Of a DNA stretch of 64,000 nucleotides, positions 50,040-59,341 are shown piece by piece. The translations under genes and the position numbers were made by a program. Source of the DNA: Burkholderiales bacterium PBB6 (GTDB lineage: Bacteria; Pseudomonadota; Gammaproteobacteria; Burkholderiales; Burkholderiaceae_C); contig NKIH01000003.1 of assembly GCA_002255925.1 (NCBI GenBank), positions 310,001 to 374,000 of the forward strand. Reading direction: 5' to 3'. A model generated the notes under the pieces. The model was not told the DNA's origin. It searched no databases and worked only from the letters and a program-made list of their open reading frames with translations. The stretch's first letter is position 1. Each line of letters begins with the position of its first letter.

Positions 50040-50540
50040 ATGTCTGGCTCGAAGGCGGTTGGTCCTACGATGTACGGCGCTGTGCGCCCTCCGGCACAAA
50101 TGGGCGGCCCGGCGGTCGAGGCTGACCTGACCAACATGGCTCGCTTACGCGTCCATAGGCGCTTGCCGGTCGTGCTGTCTCAGGGCGAAATCGCAGCGGT
50201 ATTCCAGGCCCTGCAGGGTGAACATCGCCTGCTGGCTCAAGTGCTGTACGGCACCGGCATGCGCTTGTTCGAGGGTTTGCAACTGCGCATCAAGGATGTC
50301 GATTTCTTTCACCAGATCATCGTGGTGCATTGCGGCAAGGGTGACAAAGACCGCTTGTTGATACTGCCCCCGCGCCTGATGCAGGCCCTGCGGGGACAGG
50401 TAGCCCGTGCGCACATGGCCTGGCAGCAGGGTCACCAAGCCGCCTGCGACATCAGCGCGGTTCAAGACCTGCTGGGCCATGCCGACGTGACCACCACCAT
50501 GCATTACACGCAGTACTCAAGGTCAGCCACTGGGGGCGGG
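50040..50540 (+). pseudogene. intI: Integron integrase (IntI) remnant, internally deleted
   Basis: This is a tyrosine-recombinase remnant close to IntI: HRRLPVVLSQGEI, GEHRLLAQVLYGTGMRLFEG, LQLRIKDVDF, GKGDKDRLLILP and SAVQDLLGHADVTTTMHYT. The first catalytic Arg (GTGMR), the LLGH His and the Tyr remain. The N-terminal domain of about 110 residues is replaced by unrelated sequence. The block between about residues 200 and 290 of a normal IntI, including HxLRHS and the integron-specific helix, is missing in frame. It starts at ATG 50040 behind a perfect AAAGGAGG. The frame continues to 51026 but is antisense to the next gene. It should be inactive. Confidence 0.82.
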
Positions 50541-50606
50541 GCAGCCCCACGGATTCAATGTTCCTGCGCTGACGGCACACTGCGCCCGGCCGGGGCGGGA
50601 ACAAGC

Positions 50607-51020
50607 TCAAGCCTCGTTGTCGAACCGCTGGGCAGTCGAAGCAGCCGCCCGCCAACCTTCGGGAAAGTAGCACGGTGGCTGCGCCCTGAGCTTGATCGCC
50701 AGAAAGAGCGTGGCGAACAGCCAGCACATCAGCACCTCGCCAGTGACGCCAACCCCGGCCACAACGGCATGCCACACGGCCAGCGCCAGCCACAACACGC
50801 CGCATACCAAACCAGCACGCTTGCCAACGTGGATCATCGGCAGCAACGCCCAGCCCAGGCCACACAGCGCCAGCGTCACCAGGATGCCGAAGCCGCCAAC
50901 GCCAGGCCCGAAGGCGCTGGCCAGCATCAGGAACAGCAGCGCGGGCACCGCCAGCAGCAGCACCAGGAAGATGCGCTTGACGACCAGCAGAGCGGCAAGA
51001 AGGTAGTTGTCAATGGACAT
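50607..51020 (-). CDS. Small integral membrane protein, unknown
   Basis: This 137-residue protein has four TM segments (VKRIFLVLLLAVPALLFLML, VGGFGILVTLALCGLGWALL, GLVCGVLWLALAVWHAVVAG, EVLMCWLFATLFLAIKLRAQ). It ends YFPEGWRAAASTAQRFDNEA. ATG at 51020 gives the cleanest start. No family is recognised. It borders the integron remnant in convergent orientation. Confidence 0.62.
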   Translation of the reverse strand: MSIDNYLLAALLVVKRIFLVLLLAVPALLFLMLASAFGPGVGGFGILVTLALCGLGWALLPMIHVGKRAGLVCGVLWLALAVWHAVVAGVGVTGEVLMCWLFATLFLAIKLRAQPPCYFPEGWRAAASTAQRFDNEA

Positions 51021-51148
51021 GGTTGATCGCCGAGTACCCAGCAACGCGGGCCCACAGAGGCAGCGCCATCATGGCAGACGCAGTGCCACTTACCCGCGCC
51101 ACTCACCCGCGCCCGAAGCAGCGGAAGCAGCATCCATGCGCTTCCACT

Positions 51149-51616
51149 TCAGTCCGAATGGCCACGCTGCTGTTCCACCTTGACCTTGCCTTCGCTTGAG
51201 ATGGCCCCGGCCGGATGACGCTTCATGGTCTTGATGTACGCCGCCTTGCGGAACCGCAGTGCAGACCAGTCGTCGTCAATCGCCACCTGGCGCACGGGTT
51301 CGTAGCCCGCTGCGCCCAGGCTGTCCCAGCCGTTGTCGCGATTGAACTCGCACTTGAATTTGCGGGAGCTGGCCTTGGGATAGACCATCCAGAGGGTCGC
51401 GTCGCCCACCGCATGGGCAGCCAGCTGCTGCGTGGCCTGCTCCACCTGCGCCAGCGTGGTCACAAACGCCATCGCAAAGCCCACAGGGCTGGCGGCGCTG
51501 CGTTGAATGCTGACCCCGCTCAACGCCTGCAACTCAGGCTCGAAGCTGGCAGGCGCGTCCAGCACATGCACCGTGGTGAGCGCGCCCAGGTTGAGCTTCT
51601 TGAACAGAGGCGTCAT
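51149..51616 (-). CDS. Conserved hypothetical soluble protein
   Basis: This 155-residue protein begins MTPLFKKLNLGALTTVHVLD and contains TTLAQVEQATQQLAAHA, LWMVYPKASSRKFKCEFNRD and VRQVAIDDDWSALRFRKAAY. The WMVYPK..S and RQVAID.DWSALRFR stretches are typical of a widespread uncharacterised family. It probably has an alpha/beta fold, with function unknown. Its start overlaps the stop of the upstream membrane gene by 4 bp. Confidence 0.75.
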   Translation of the reverse strand: MTPLFKKLNLGALTTVHVLDAPASFEPELQALSGVSIQRSAASPVGFAMAFVTTLAQVEQATQQLAAHAVGDATLWMVYPKASSRKFKCEFNRDNGWDSLGAAGYEPVRQVAIDDDWSALRFRKAAYIKTMKRHPAGAISSEGKVKVEQQRGHSD

Positions 51617-51918
51617 GCGGCCACTGCGTCTGGTCGACGGCTTCTGAAACGCTTGAACAGCACAGCCGCGTACAAGCTCGAAGCCGGCACCGTGGTGACG
51701 CCAAGGTACAGGTACAAATTTCGCACCAGCGGAGGCTCAACGGGCAGGAGGCTGTAGACCAGCATGAAGGCAGACGACACCAGAAGGAAGCAGGCCGGCC
51801 CCAGCAGCATCCAAGGCGCGCGATTGCCGCGCCCGACCAATGCAAAGCTGATCGCGACAAATGGCGCATTGGCCAGAAGCCCGAACATCAGCGACGAACT
51901 CCATCCCTGGTCAAACAT
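51613..51918 (-). CDS. Small membrane protein coupled to the hypothetical gene
   Basis: This 101-residue protein has three TM segments (SLMFGLLANAPFVAISFALV, WMLLGPACFLLVSSAFMLVY, LYLYLGVTTVPASSLYAAVL) and a basic C-terminus. ATG at 51918 follows GGAGA. The ATGA overlap with the downstream soluble protein indicates a two-gene unit. Function is unknown. Confidence 0.65.
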   Translation of the reverse strand: MFDQGWSSSLMFGLLANAPFVAISFALVGRGNRAPWMLLGPACFLLVSSAFMLVYSLLPVEPPLVRNLYLYLGVTTVPASSLYAAVLFKRFRSRRPDAVAA

Positions 51919-51952
51919 CAACGTCTCCGACCTACCTCTGCAATGCGCATCT

Positions 51953-52849
51953 TCAGCGCATCGCCAGCGTGACCGACCGGATCTGCTGGGCAAAGATCTG
52001 GGTGTCAGCAAATCGCGTGTCCGCCTGGCCCTGGGCCTGAACGATCAACTGGAGCTTCAGATCACAGCGGGCCACGGCGCTGCGCGGAAAGTTGGTGCTG
52101 AAGGTCAAACCGTCCACTGCCTCGCCAACATCCAGCGCATAGCTGACGCTGCTGCCCGTGCTGGCCAAGCTGCCTGGCACGACATTCAACGTCGGCGAGC
52201 CGGTGGCCGTATTGCCATTCACGTCGGTGCACGCGAAGGTCGCGGAGTTGACGGTGGGTGCGGTGGCGGAGGTCAAGGCCACCGACAAACGGCGCGTTGC
52301 GATGGGCACCGTGGTGCCACTGGCAGGCGCGGTGATCTGGAACGGCGCGGGCAACTCCACCGACGATGCATACATGGTTGATCCACGAACGAACTGGAAC
52401 TGCACGGGCAAGGTGCCGGCGACGGGGGTCAGCTCAGACAGATAGGGCGTTGCGCCAGCGACCAATGTGCGCAGCGCATCAACGACGACCGTCGACAAGC
52501 TGCCTGCAGGAATATGGAAGCCCTGGGTGCCTTGCGTGGTGCTGAGGCGCAGGCTGTCGGTGCCGTCGATTTCAACGTTGAAACGGAAGTCACTGCCGCT
52601 GCTGAAGCCGGCCTGCGCCTGCGCCCGCGTGCCATCACTGACCACCACGAACGAAGGGCGGATCTGGTCGGTTGCCAGCGCGCTGGACGGCTTGCACGTC
52701 GTTGCACAGGTCAGACGCGACGCTTGCCCGCCACTGTCGCTCTCCAGGCCACCGCCGCAGGCTGACAGCACGGCCGGCAGCAACACCAGACTTGTCCATG
52801 CACGCAGGCTACGGCCGTTTGGCCGCGCAGGCATCCAGACACGCTTCAT
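51953..52849 (-). CDS. Lipoprotein of unknown function
   Basis: This 298-residue protein has a lipobox (SLVLLPAVLSACGGGLES). A Ser/Thr-rich mature part follows with paired Cys (LTCATTCKPS) and beta-strand-rich segments (FRFNVEIDGTDSLRLSTTQG, VQFQFVRGSTMYASSVEL). It is probably an outer- or inner-membrane-anchored beta protein. ATG at 52849 gives the correct n-region. No family is recognised. Confidence 0.68.
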   Translation of the reverse strand: MKRVWMPARPNGRSLRAWTSLVLLPAVLSACGGGLESDSGGQASRLTCATTCKPSSALATDQIRPSFVVVSDGTRAQAQAGFSSGSDFRFNVEIDGTDSLRLSTTQGTQGFHIPAGSLSTVVVDALRTLVAGATPYLSELTPVAGTLPVQFQFVRGSTMYASSVELPAPFQITAPASGTTVPIATRRLSVALTSATAPTVNSATFACTDVNGNTATGSPTLNVVPGSLASTGSSVSYALDVGEAVDGLTFSTNFPRSAVARCDLKLQLIVQAQGQADTRFADTQIFAQQIRSVTLAMR

Positions 52850-52996
52850 CGATAGGCTCCCTGTTGGTTGGATGACATGCCCTGTTGAATGATTTTTGGG
52901 CCCGGCAAATATATCGCGGGCGCACGGGCACAACCTTCCGCACGACCTCACACCACAACGATGCAGAGCAACAGCGGCAACGCGTTGGCCGCCGCC

Positions 52997-53971
52997 TCAG
53001 CCCACCGCGTCAGGCTGCGGCCGCACCTGCCGCCACCAGCGCGCCGCCAACTGCCACAGGGTGATGGCCGTCAACACCAGCAGCGCCAGCTTGAAGGACT
53101 GGTCGGTGGCTGGCTGCTGGAACACCGGCGTGGCCTGCAGGGCCGTCCACAACATCGCAACAAAGGTCAGCAAGGACAGCACGGTGTCCAGCTGACGCAG
53201 CAAGGGTGTGCGTCGTCCTGTCACCCCAACCGCCGCCAGCAGCGGCACGTTCAACAGCACCAGCAACAGCAGCCAGGGTGCCATGGACGACACGAACGCC
53301 TCGGAGTAAGCCAGCGCCTGGTAGGCGGGTGCAGGCACCGGCCCACCCCACACCAGCGCCAGCAACCAGGGCGGGTTCACCAAGGCGAAGGTGCCGGCCA
53401 GCGTGCCCACCACGCCCATCGCCACGCCAGCGCGGTCCAGGGGGCTGAGCTCGTCACCACGGGGCGGCGTCCACGCCTTCGCCTGTGCGGGGCGGCGCTG
53501 CCGGCTCCAGTTGGCCAGGCCATAGCCCACCACCAGCAAGCCCGGCCAGATCAGGGAAGGCAGCACCGTGCCACCCCACCAGGCCGCCAGCGCCTGCAGA
53601 AATGCGCCCACACCGGCCGCACCGCTGCCCTCGGCAGGCACCAGCACCAGTTTCAGCAGACCCAGCAACCAGATCACCCCCAGGCCGATGGCGGTGGCGC
53701 GCACGAAGGCATGGCCGTCCTCCGGCGCAATCACGGTCAGCGTGGGGCGATAGCGCGCAGCCACGTCCTCGGGCCGGCCAAAGGCACGCAGCAGCTGAAG
53801 CGCCATCTGTGAATCGGGCGCTTCGAGCCCCGACTCGTCGGCCTTGGCCTGCAGTTCTTCCTGCAGCAAGGCTTGCAGCTCGAAGGCCACATCGTTGCGC
53901 TGGCGGCGGGGCAACTGGCGGGCCACGTCAGCCACGTAGGCGTTGATCAGCGTTTGCACGTCGGTGTTCAT
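52997..53971 (-). CDS. Membrane protein with HAAS-type N-terminus, PadR partner
   Basis: This 324-residue protein begins with a helical cytoplasmic domain (NAYVADVARQLPRRQRNDVA, FELQALLQEELQAKADESGL, MALQLLRAFGRPEDVAARYR). This resembles the HAAS domain frequently encoded next to PadR regulators. Six or seven TM segments follow. HAAS/PadR pairs are thought to control membrane composition or transport. It starts just after the PadR stop, with GTG at 53983 as an alternative overlapping start. Confidence 0.75.
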   Translation of the reverse strand: MNTDVQTLINAYVADVARQLPRRQRNDVAFELQALLQEELQAKADESGLEAPDSQMALQLLRAFGRPEDVAARYRPTLTVIAPEDGHAFVRATAIGLGVIWLLGLLKLVLVPAEGSGAAGVGAFLQALAAWWGGTVLPSLIWPGLLVVGYGLANWSRQRRPAQAKAWTPPRGDELSPLDRAGVAMGVVGTLAGTFALVNPPWLLALVWGGPVPAPAYQALAYSEAFVSSMAPWLLLLVLLNVPLLAAVGVTGRRTPLLRQLDTVLSLLTFVAMLWTALQATPVFQQPATDQSFKLALLVLTAITLWQLAARWWRQVRPQPDAVG

Positions 53972-53979
53972 GGTCAAGC

Positions 53980-54315
53980 TCACTCCCCGCTCAGCAGTTT
54001 GTCCATCGCGGCATTCATGCCGCGCCAGGAGGCCGAGAGCCGTTCCAGCAGGGCCTGGCCGTCGTCATTCAGTGCGTAATAGCGGCGCGGTGGCCCGCCT
54101 TCAATGCGCCACTCGCTGCGCAGCACGCCCTGGGTTTCAAGGCGGCGCAGCAAGGGGTAGAGGGTGCCTTCCTCAATCGGCATGCCCTTGTCGGCCAGCG
54201 CCTGACGAAGCTCGTAGCCGTAGCGGGGCACCTGCAATTGCGACAGCGCGGCCAGCACCACCGCACCGCGCCGCAACTCCAGCTCCAGCTTTCCGAATGT
54301 GTCCGTATCACCCAT
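53980..54315 (-). CDS. PadR-family transcriptional regulator
   Basis: This 111-residue winged-helix protein begins MGDTDTFGKLELELRRGAVV. It shows AALSQLQVPRYGYELRQALA, EEGTLYPLLRRLETQGVLRS and PRRYYALNDDGQALL, the classic PadR domain. ATG at 54315 is about 10 bp from the -10 element, so the mRNA is nearly leaderless. It should bind the dyad at 54326-54346 and repress itself and the downstream HAAS-like membrane protein. Confidence 0.92.
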   Translation of the reverse strand: MGDTDTFGKLELELRRGAVVLAALSQLQVPRYGYELRQALADKGMPIEEGTLYPLLRRLETQGVLRSEWRIEGGPPRRYYALNDDGQALLERLSASWRGMNAAMDKLLSGE

Positions 54316-54322
54316 GCGGCAC

Positions 54323-54351
54323 ACAATACTGTGCAGCACACAGTATGTCAA
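54323..54351 (-). promoter_or_regulatory. Strong sigma-70-type promoter for padR, with operator inside
   Basis: Reading leftward, a consensus -35 TTGACA (54351-54346) is followed by exactly 17 bp and a -10 TATTGT (54328-54323; five of six bases match). The start codon is about 7 bp beyond the -10, leaving little or no leader. A perfect dyad operator fills the spacer. Confidence 0.75.
54326..54346. promoter_or_regulatory. Perfect dyad ATACTGTG-N5-CACAGTAT, PadR operator
   Basis: Two 8-bp arms with a CAGCA centre lie between the -35 and -10 of the padR promoter. The symmetry and position are those of a repressor site for the PadR regulator encoded directly downstream, suggesting autorepression. 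Confidence 0.72.
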
Positions 54352-54397
54352 ACAAGAAAGGCCGCAGGCCATCGCTGGCGTGCGGCCCTCCGGGCGG

Positions 54398-55312
54398 TCA
54401 GCCCGCCAGCGCAGCGTCGATTTCCGCCAGGCAATGTCCGGCGTACTCGCTGCTGCCGGCGTCTTCCAGCTGGCCGATGCAGCCCTGCATCGCGTCGCGG
54501 GCCCGGGTGGCGGCCGGCTTGTCACCGGCGCTCAGGGCGGCCAGCGCCATGGCTTGCCAGGCGAAGCACAGCTCGTAATCGGTGGCCTCGTTGGCCCGGC
54601 AGGCGTCCAGGCCGGCCTGGGCGTGCTTCACTGCCAGCGCGCCCTCACCGGCGGTGGAGGCACACATGGCGATCTGCCAGTCGGCACGCTCCACCTCCAG
54701 CCAGCCGCCCACGGCCGCCCAGGCATCACGCGCCGTCAGGGCCGCGTGCAACATGGCCTTGGCGGCGTCATCGGCCGGAGGCTGGAAGTCAAACCGCAGG
54801 TCGGCGGCGATGTTGTTGGCCACCGCCGCCAGGGCAATCTGGGCACCGCGGTGCTCGGGCGCGGCCTTGGCCGCAGCCACGGCGCCGTCCAGCAGGGCCG
54901 TGGCGCCCGGGTAGTCGCCCAGGCGGGTGCGCGCCAGCGCGGCGTTGTAATGGGCCTTCACTTGCTCGTCGGGCGGCAAATCACCCACCGCCGCCAGGGC
55001 ACCAGCCGCCATGCTCATCGCCAGCTCGGCGCGTTGCAGGCCGTGCTGCACGGGCGGGTGCGCCGCCGCCAACGGTGCCAGCGCCGCCAGAATCGGGCGC
55101 AGCGCAGCCGGGTCGTTCTGGTGGCCCAGCAATACATGCTCGGCCGTGCGCAGGTAGGCCACCAGGCCGGTGCGGTCCGCGGTGTAAAGCAGTGCAGGCG
55201 CGTCGGCCAGCAGTTGCTCACGCGCGCTGTCCAGGTCGTGGGCGTGCATCGCCATGACGTGGTCCGCCAGGTCTTGCAGGGGGGAAGCGGGCGCGGCGGG
55301 CGTGTTGTCCAT
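54398..55312 (-). CDS. Helical repeat protein (TPR-like), unknown
   Basis: This 304-residue soluble protein is mostly helical: LADHVMAMHAHDLDSAREQL, LAALAPLAAAHPPVQHGLQR, VKAHYNAALARTRLGDYPGA and HAALTARDAWAAVGGWLEVE. The AHYNAALARTRLGDYPGA repeat resembles a TPR motif. No catalytic signature or signal peptide is seen. The gene lies between yajQ and padR on the same strand, with 31 and 82 bp gaps, and its function is unknown. Confidence 0.65.
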   Translation of the reverse strand: MDNTPAAPASPLQDLADHVMAMHAHDLDSAREQLLADAPALLYTADRTGLVAYLRTAEHVLLGHQNDPAALRPILAALAPLAAAHPPVQHGLQRAELAMSMAAGALAAVGDLPPDEQVKAHYNAALARTRLGDYPGATALLDGAVAAAKAAPEHRGAQIALAAVANNIAADLRFDFQPPADDAAKAMLHAALTARDAWAAVGGWLEVERADWQIAMCASTAGEGALAVKHAQAGLDACRANEATDYELCFAWQAMALAALSAGDKPAATRARDAMQGCIGQLEDAGSSEYAGHCLAEIDAALAG

Positions 55313-55343
55313 GGCAGTCAGCGGCAAGGGGGTGAAGGGGCGA

Positions 55344-55838
55344 TCAGTCGCGGAAGTTCTTGGAGGTCAGCGGCTGCTCGGGGAATTCCTTGCGCAGCAT
55401 CTGGATGGCCACCTGCAGGTCATCCCGGTTCTTGCCGGTGATGCGCACTTCATTGCCCTGGATGCTGGCCTGCACCTTGAGCTTGCTGTTCTTCACGGCG
55501 CCGGTGATCTTCTTGGCCAGCTCAGACTCGATGCCGTCCTTGATCTTGTCGATGCGGCGCACCTTGTCGCCACCCATCTTTTCCAGCTTCTCGCCCTTGG
55601 TGAAGAAGTTGATGGTCACGTCCTGCTTGGTCAGCTTGTTCACCAGCACTTCGTAGATCTGGTCGATCTGGAAGTCGCTGTCGCCGATCATGTGGATTTC
55701 CTTCTCCTTTTCCTTCACTTCGACGCTGGCACTGGTGCCCTTGAAGTCGAAGCGGGTGCCGATTTCCTTGGCGGCGTTGTTGACGCCGTTCTTGATCTTG
55801 TCCATGTCGGGTTCGAGGGCGAGGTCAAAGCTGGGCAT
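55344..55838 (-). CDS. yajQ: YajQ-family nucleotide/c-di-GMP-binding protein
   Basis: This 164-residue protein shows the UPF0234/YajQ hallmarks: MPSFDLALEPDMDKIKNGVN, TRFDFKGTSASVEVKEKEKE, FTKGEKLEKMGGDKVRR and QVAIQMLRKEFPEQPLTSKN. YajQ proteins bind nucleotides and, in Xanthomonas and others, c-di-GMP; they partner with LysR regulators. The gene is divergent from murB with a 64-bp gap. Confidence 0.96.
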   Translation of the reverse strand: MPSFDLALEPDMDKIKNGVNNAAKEIGTRFDFKGTSASVEVKEKEKEIHMIGDSDFQIDQIYEVLVNKLTKQDVTINFFTKGEKLEKMGGDKVRRIDKIKDGIESELAKKITGAVKNSKLKVQASIQGNEVRITGKNRDDLQVAIQMLRKEFPEQPLTSKNFRD

Positions 55839-55902
55839 GTTTTTTTCTCAGGGTAAGGAGCAAAGAGGCGGTTTTCCGCCGGGAATCGACAAAAATTCTG
55901 CC

Positions 55903-56919
55903 ATGCAAATCGAAACGGGCGTAAGCCTGAAGCCCTACAACACCTTCGGCCTGCCGGCTGCGGCCGTGCACCTGGTGCGCATCACCTCCGACGCCGATGT
56001 GCGGCAGGTGGTCGATCACCCCGAACTGGGCAAAGCGCCGAAGTTCATCCTGGGCGGCGGCAGCAACGTCATTCTCACCCGTGACATGCCCGAACTGGTG
56101 CTGAAAATCGAGGTGCCCGGCCTGCGCGTGGTGGCTGAGCGTGATGACGCCACCATCGTGGAAGCCGGCGCCGGCGTGGCCTGGCACAGCCTGGTGGCCT
56201 GGACGCTGGACCAGGGCCTGCCCGGCCTCGAGAACATGGCGCTCATCCCGGGCACCGTGGGCGCCTCACCGGTGCAGAACGTGGGCGCCTATGGCCTGGA
56301 GGTGAAAGACCGGCTTGAATCGCTCGACACGGTCGACCTGGTCACCGGCCGCACCGTCACGCTCTGGCCTGACCAATGCGCGTTCGGCTACCGCGACAGC
56401 GTCTTCAAGCGCGCCCTGGCCGGCAAATGCGTCATCACCCGCGTGCGTTTCCGCCTGCCTAAGCCGTGGCAGCCCGTGCTGGGCTACCTCGATCTGGAGC
56501 GCAAGATGGCTGAAACCGGCAACCACGCGCCCGACGCCCGCACCATCTTCGACTGGGTCTGCAGCATCCGCAGCGCCAAGCTGCCCGATCCGGCCGTCAT
56601 CGGCAACGTCGGCAGCTTCTTCAAGAACCCGGTGGTCACGGCCGAGCAGTGCCGCGACATCATCGCCCGCGACCCCAACATCGTGCACTACCCCATGCCC
56701 GACGGCAGCTTCAAGCTGGCCGCCGGCTGGATGATTGATGCCTGCGGCTGGAAGGGCAAGACCATCGGTCACGCCGGTGTGTATGAAAAGCAGGCGCTGG
56801 TGCTGGTGAACCGCGGCGGCGCCGTGGGCTCGGAGGTGCAGACCCTGGCCCGCGCGATCCAGGAAAGCGTCTACGGCCGCTTCGGCATCCGCCTGGAAGC
56901 CGAGCCGCTCATGGTGTGA
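55903..56919 (+). CDS. murB: UDP-N-acetylmuramate dehydrogenase
   Basis: MurB reduces UDP-N-acetylglucosamine enolpyruvate to UDP-N-acetylmuramate in peptidoglycan synthesis. The 338 residues are normal for type I MurB and show FAD-binding [39 protein letters not shown], the catalytic Ser in FGYRDSVFK and the C-terminal Glu region AEPLMV. ATG at 55903 matches the family N-terminus ([17 protein letters not shown]), and the longer upstream frame is antisense to yajQ. The 3' end overlaps the convergent kinase gene by 11 bp. Confidence 0.97.
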   Translation: MQIETGVSLKPYNTFGLPAAAVHLVRITSDADVRQVVDHPELGKAPKFILGGGSNVILTRDMPELVLKIEVPGLRVVAERDDATIVEAGAGVAWHSLVAWTLDQGLPGLENMALIPGTVGASPVQNVGAYGLEVKDRLESLDTVDLVTGRTVTLWPDQCAFGYRDSVFKRALAGKCVITRVRFRLPKPWQPVLGYLDLERKMAETGNHAPDARTIFDWVCSIRSAKLPDPAVIGNVGSFFKNPVVTAEQCRDIIARDPNIVHYPMPDGSFKLAAGWMIDACGWKGKTIGHAGVYEKQALVLVNRGGAVGSEVQTLARAIQESVYGRFGIRLEAEPLMV

Positions 56920-59341
56920 AGCCCATGGTGCGGGCCAGCGCCCACGAGCGCTGCCAGGCGTCCCGCACCCGTGCCAGCGCTGCGGCGCGCGCAGCGCCGT
57001 CCATGCTGTCGGCCGTGGCCTCGATGCCTTCGGCTTCTGCCCCGATGCCCTTCATGCCCAGCAGGTGCGCAGCGCCCTTCAAGGCGTGCGCCCGCTTGCG
57101 CAGGTTGGCGGCGTCAGGCTGCTCCAGCGCCAGGCACAGCGCTGCGAAGGTTTCGCTGTCGTCCTCGAAGAAGTCTTCCAGCAGCGGCCGATAACCCGCG
57201 AGCGAGACCAGCGCACACAGCTCGCCGATCGACTCCAGCGCCAGATAGCGGCCCATGTCGCCCGGGCGCAGCGTCACCACAGGTGGCGGCGGTGGTGGCG
57301 GTGCGGCATCCGCCAGGTCGTCCACCAAATCGTTCACCAGCGTCTGGGTGAGCAGGTCGTCCGGGGTTTCGTTCAGCTCCAGTTCCAGGTCCACCTGCAT
57401 GCTCGGCACGCCGGCCGTGCGCATGTTCGCCCAGTGGTGCGCCACCTCGTGGGTCACCAGCGGGTCCAGCAGGCCCATCTCGCTCAGGCTGGGCAGGCCG
57501 AACAGGCGGCGCAGCAGCTGTTCCAGGTCGCGCTGGCGGAAGGGCTTGCTGAGGAAGTCGTCCATGCCGGCGGCCAGCACCCGGTCGCGCACCTCGTCGT
57601 AGGCATCGGCCGTCAGCGCCACCACCTTCACCTTGCCCACCGGCAAGGGCCGGCTGCGCAGCACGCGCGTGGCCTCCAGCCCGTCCATCACCGGCATGTG
57701 CACGTCCATCAAGATCAGGTCGGGCAGGCGGCGCTCCACCTCACGCACTGCCAGCTCGCCGTTCTCGGCATAACGCACCGAGTGGCCCATGCGCTCCAGC
57801 AGCGTGCCGGCCACCTTGCGATTGGTCGGGTTGTCATCGGCCACCAGAATGTCCAGGCTCGACATGTCGGGCGCCGGCCCCACGGTTTCCGCCTCGGCCT
57901 GAGCGGGCTTGCTTACAGGCAGCAGCGGCAGGATGACGGTGAAGGTGCTGCCCTCGCCGCGCAGGCTGCGCACGGTGATGTCACCGTCCATCAGGCGCGC
58001 CAGGCTGCGTGAAATCTCCAGGCCCAGGCCCGTGCCGCCGTAACGCCGCGAGATGCTGGCGTCGCCCTGGCTGAAGCGCTGGAACAGCTGGTTCAGCGTG
58101 ACGGCGTCCATGCCGATGCCGGTGTCGCTCACGCTGAAGATCACCGGCACGCGCTGGCCCACGCGCGGCGTGCGGTCGGTGCGCACCCGCAGCACCACCT
58201 CACCTTCGTGGGTGAACTTGATGGCGTTGGACAGCAGGTTGAACAGCACCTGCTTGATGCGGGTGGCGTCACCGTGCACCCACTGCGGCACGTTGGGCTC
58301 CAGCTCGAAGCGCAGCTGCAGCGTCTGCGTCTTTGCCGACGCGGTCATCACGGTGTTCACCTCGCGCAGCAGGCGGTGCAGGTCGATGTCCGACGGGAAC
58401 AGGCCCAGGCGGCCCGACTCCAGCTGCGAGACATCCAGAATGTCATTCAACAGCGACAGCAGGTGCTCCGCCGAATCGCGCGCGGTGTTGAGGAAGTGGC
58501 GCTGATCGCCGTTCAGCCCGCTGCCTTCCAGCAGCGACAACATGCCCAGCAGCCCGTTGAACGGCGTGCGCAGCTCATGGCTCATGTTGGCCAGAAAGGC
58601 GCTCTTGGCCTGGTTGGCGGCATCGGCCGCCTCACGCGCCTGCCGCAGCCGGCCCGCCAGGCTTTCCAGCTCCACGCTGCGCCGCTGGCTGGCACGCAGC
58701 TGCCGCGCGGCGAGCACGGCAAACACCACCACCAGCACACTCAGGAACACCGTCAGCGCACTGCCGATGCGCATCTGCTGGCGAATGGCCTCGTTGCGGG
58801 CGGTGGTCTGGCGAACCACCATCTGGCTGGCCATCAGCGAGAGCTCATGCACCGGCTCGCGCAGCTTCTCCAGATCGAAGCGCATCGCGCCGAGCTCGGC
58901 GACGGTGAAGGTATGGCCGTCCTGCATCAGCGGGTCAGCACGCTCGATGAACTTCAGCAGCAACTGCCAGGTCAACGGGTGCTCTGGCCGGGTCGGCATG
59001 ATCGCCTGGATGCGCGCCGGGTCGATCAGCATCACCCGGCTGACGAAGATCTCGTAGCGCTCGCGCACCGCGTCGTTGTCGGCGTTGTCCGGCTGCTCGG
59101 TGGCCAGGCGCAGGCCTTCGCGCAGGTGCATGTATTCGGTCTCGACCTGGAAGAAGCTCCAGACCACGTTGTCGTCCGACATGCGCACCGAATTGCTCAG
59201 CAGCTGCACCTGTCGCGACTGCACCCAGGCCACGCCGATGAACGCCGCCACCAGGGCCACGGCGATGAGCGCCATCAGGCGCGTCAGGTTCTGGTCGCGG
59301 TGGTCGCGCCAGCGCGGCAAACGCGGAGCGCCGCCGATCAC
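56909..59341 (-). CDS. Hybrid sensor kinase with REC and HPt domains
   Basis: This 810-residue tripartite kinase begins with GTG at 59341. It has TM1 near residues 20-40, a periplasmic domain of about 150 residues and TM2 near 190-212. HisKA follows ([20 protein letters not shown]), then HATPase ([38 protein letters not shown]). The receiver domain has its phospho-Asp in [13 protein letters not shown]. After a linker with seven prolines comes the HPt domain, with phospho-His in [15 protein letters not shown]. Signal goes His-Asp-His to an unseen response regulator. It is translationally coupled (GTGA) to the periplasmic protein gene, whose product is a likely sensing partner. Confidence 0.93.
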   Translation of the reverse strand: MIGGAPRLPRWRDHRDQNLTRLMALIAVALVAAFIGVAWVQSRQVQLLSNSVRMSDDNVVWSFFQVETEYMHLREGLRLATEQPDNADNDAVRERYEIFVSRVMLIDPARIQAIMPTRPEHPLTWQLLLKFIERADPLMQDGHTFTVAELGAMRFDLEKLREPVHELSLMASQMVVRQTTARNEAIRQQMRIGSALTVFLSVLVVVFAVLAARQLRASQRRSVELESLAGRLRQAREAADAANQAKSAFLANMSHELRTPFNGLLGMLSLLEGSGLNGDQRHFLNTARDSAEHLLSLLNDILDVSQLESGRLGLFPSDIDLHRLLREVNTVMTASAKTQTLQLRFELEPNVPQWVHGDATRIKQVLFNLLSNAIKFTHEGEVVLRVRTDRTPRVGQRVPVIFSVSDTGIGMDAVTLNQLFQRFSQGDASISRRYGGTGLGLEISRSLARLMDGDITVRSLRGEGSTFTVILPLLPVSKPAQAEAETVGPAPDMSSLDILVADDNPTNRKVAGTLLERMGHSVRYAENGELAVREVERRLPDLILMDVHMPVMDGLEATRVLRSRPLPVGKVKVVALTADAYDEVRDRVLAAGMDDFLSKPFRQRDLEQLLRRLFGLPSLSEMGLLDPLVTHEVAHHWANMRTAGVPSMQVDLELELNETPDDLLTQTLVNDLVDDLADAAPPPPPPPVVTLRPGDMGRYLALESIGELCALVSLAGYRPLLEDFFEDDSETFAALCLALEQPDAANLRKRAHALKGAAHLLGMKGIGAEAEGIEATADSMDGAARAAALARVRDAWQRSWALARTMGFTP

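Noticed and set aside
50541..51026. C-terminal extension of the integrase frame
   Set aside because: The sequence is antisense to the membrane protein at 50607-51020 and has no integrase similarity; the homologous part ends near 50540.
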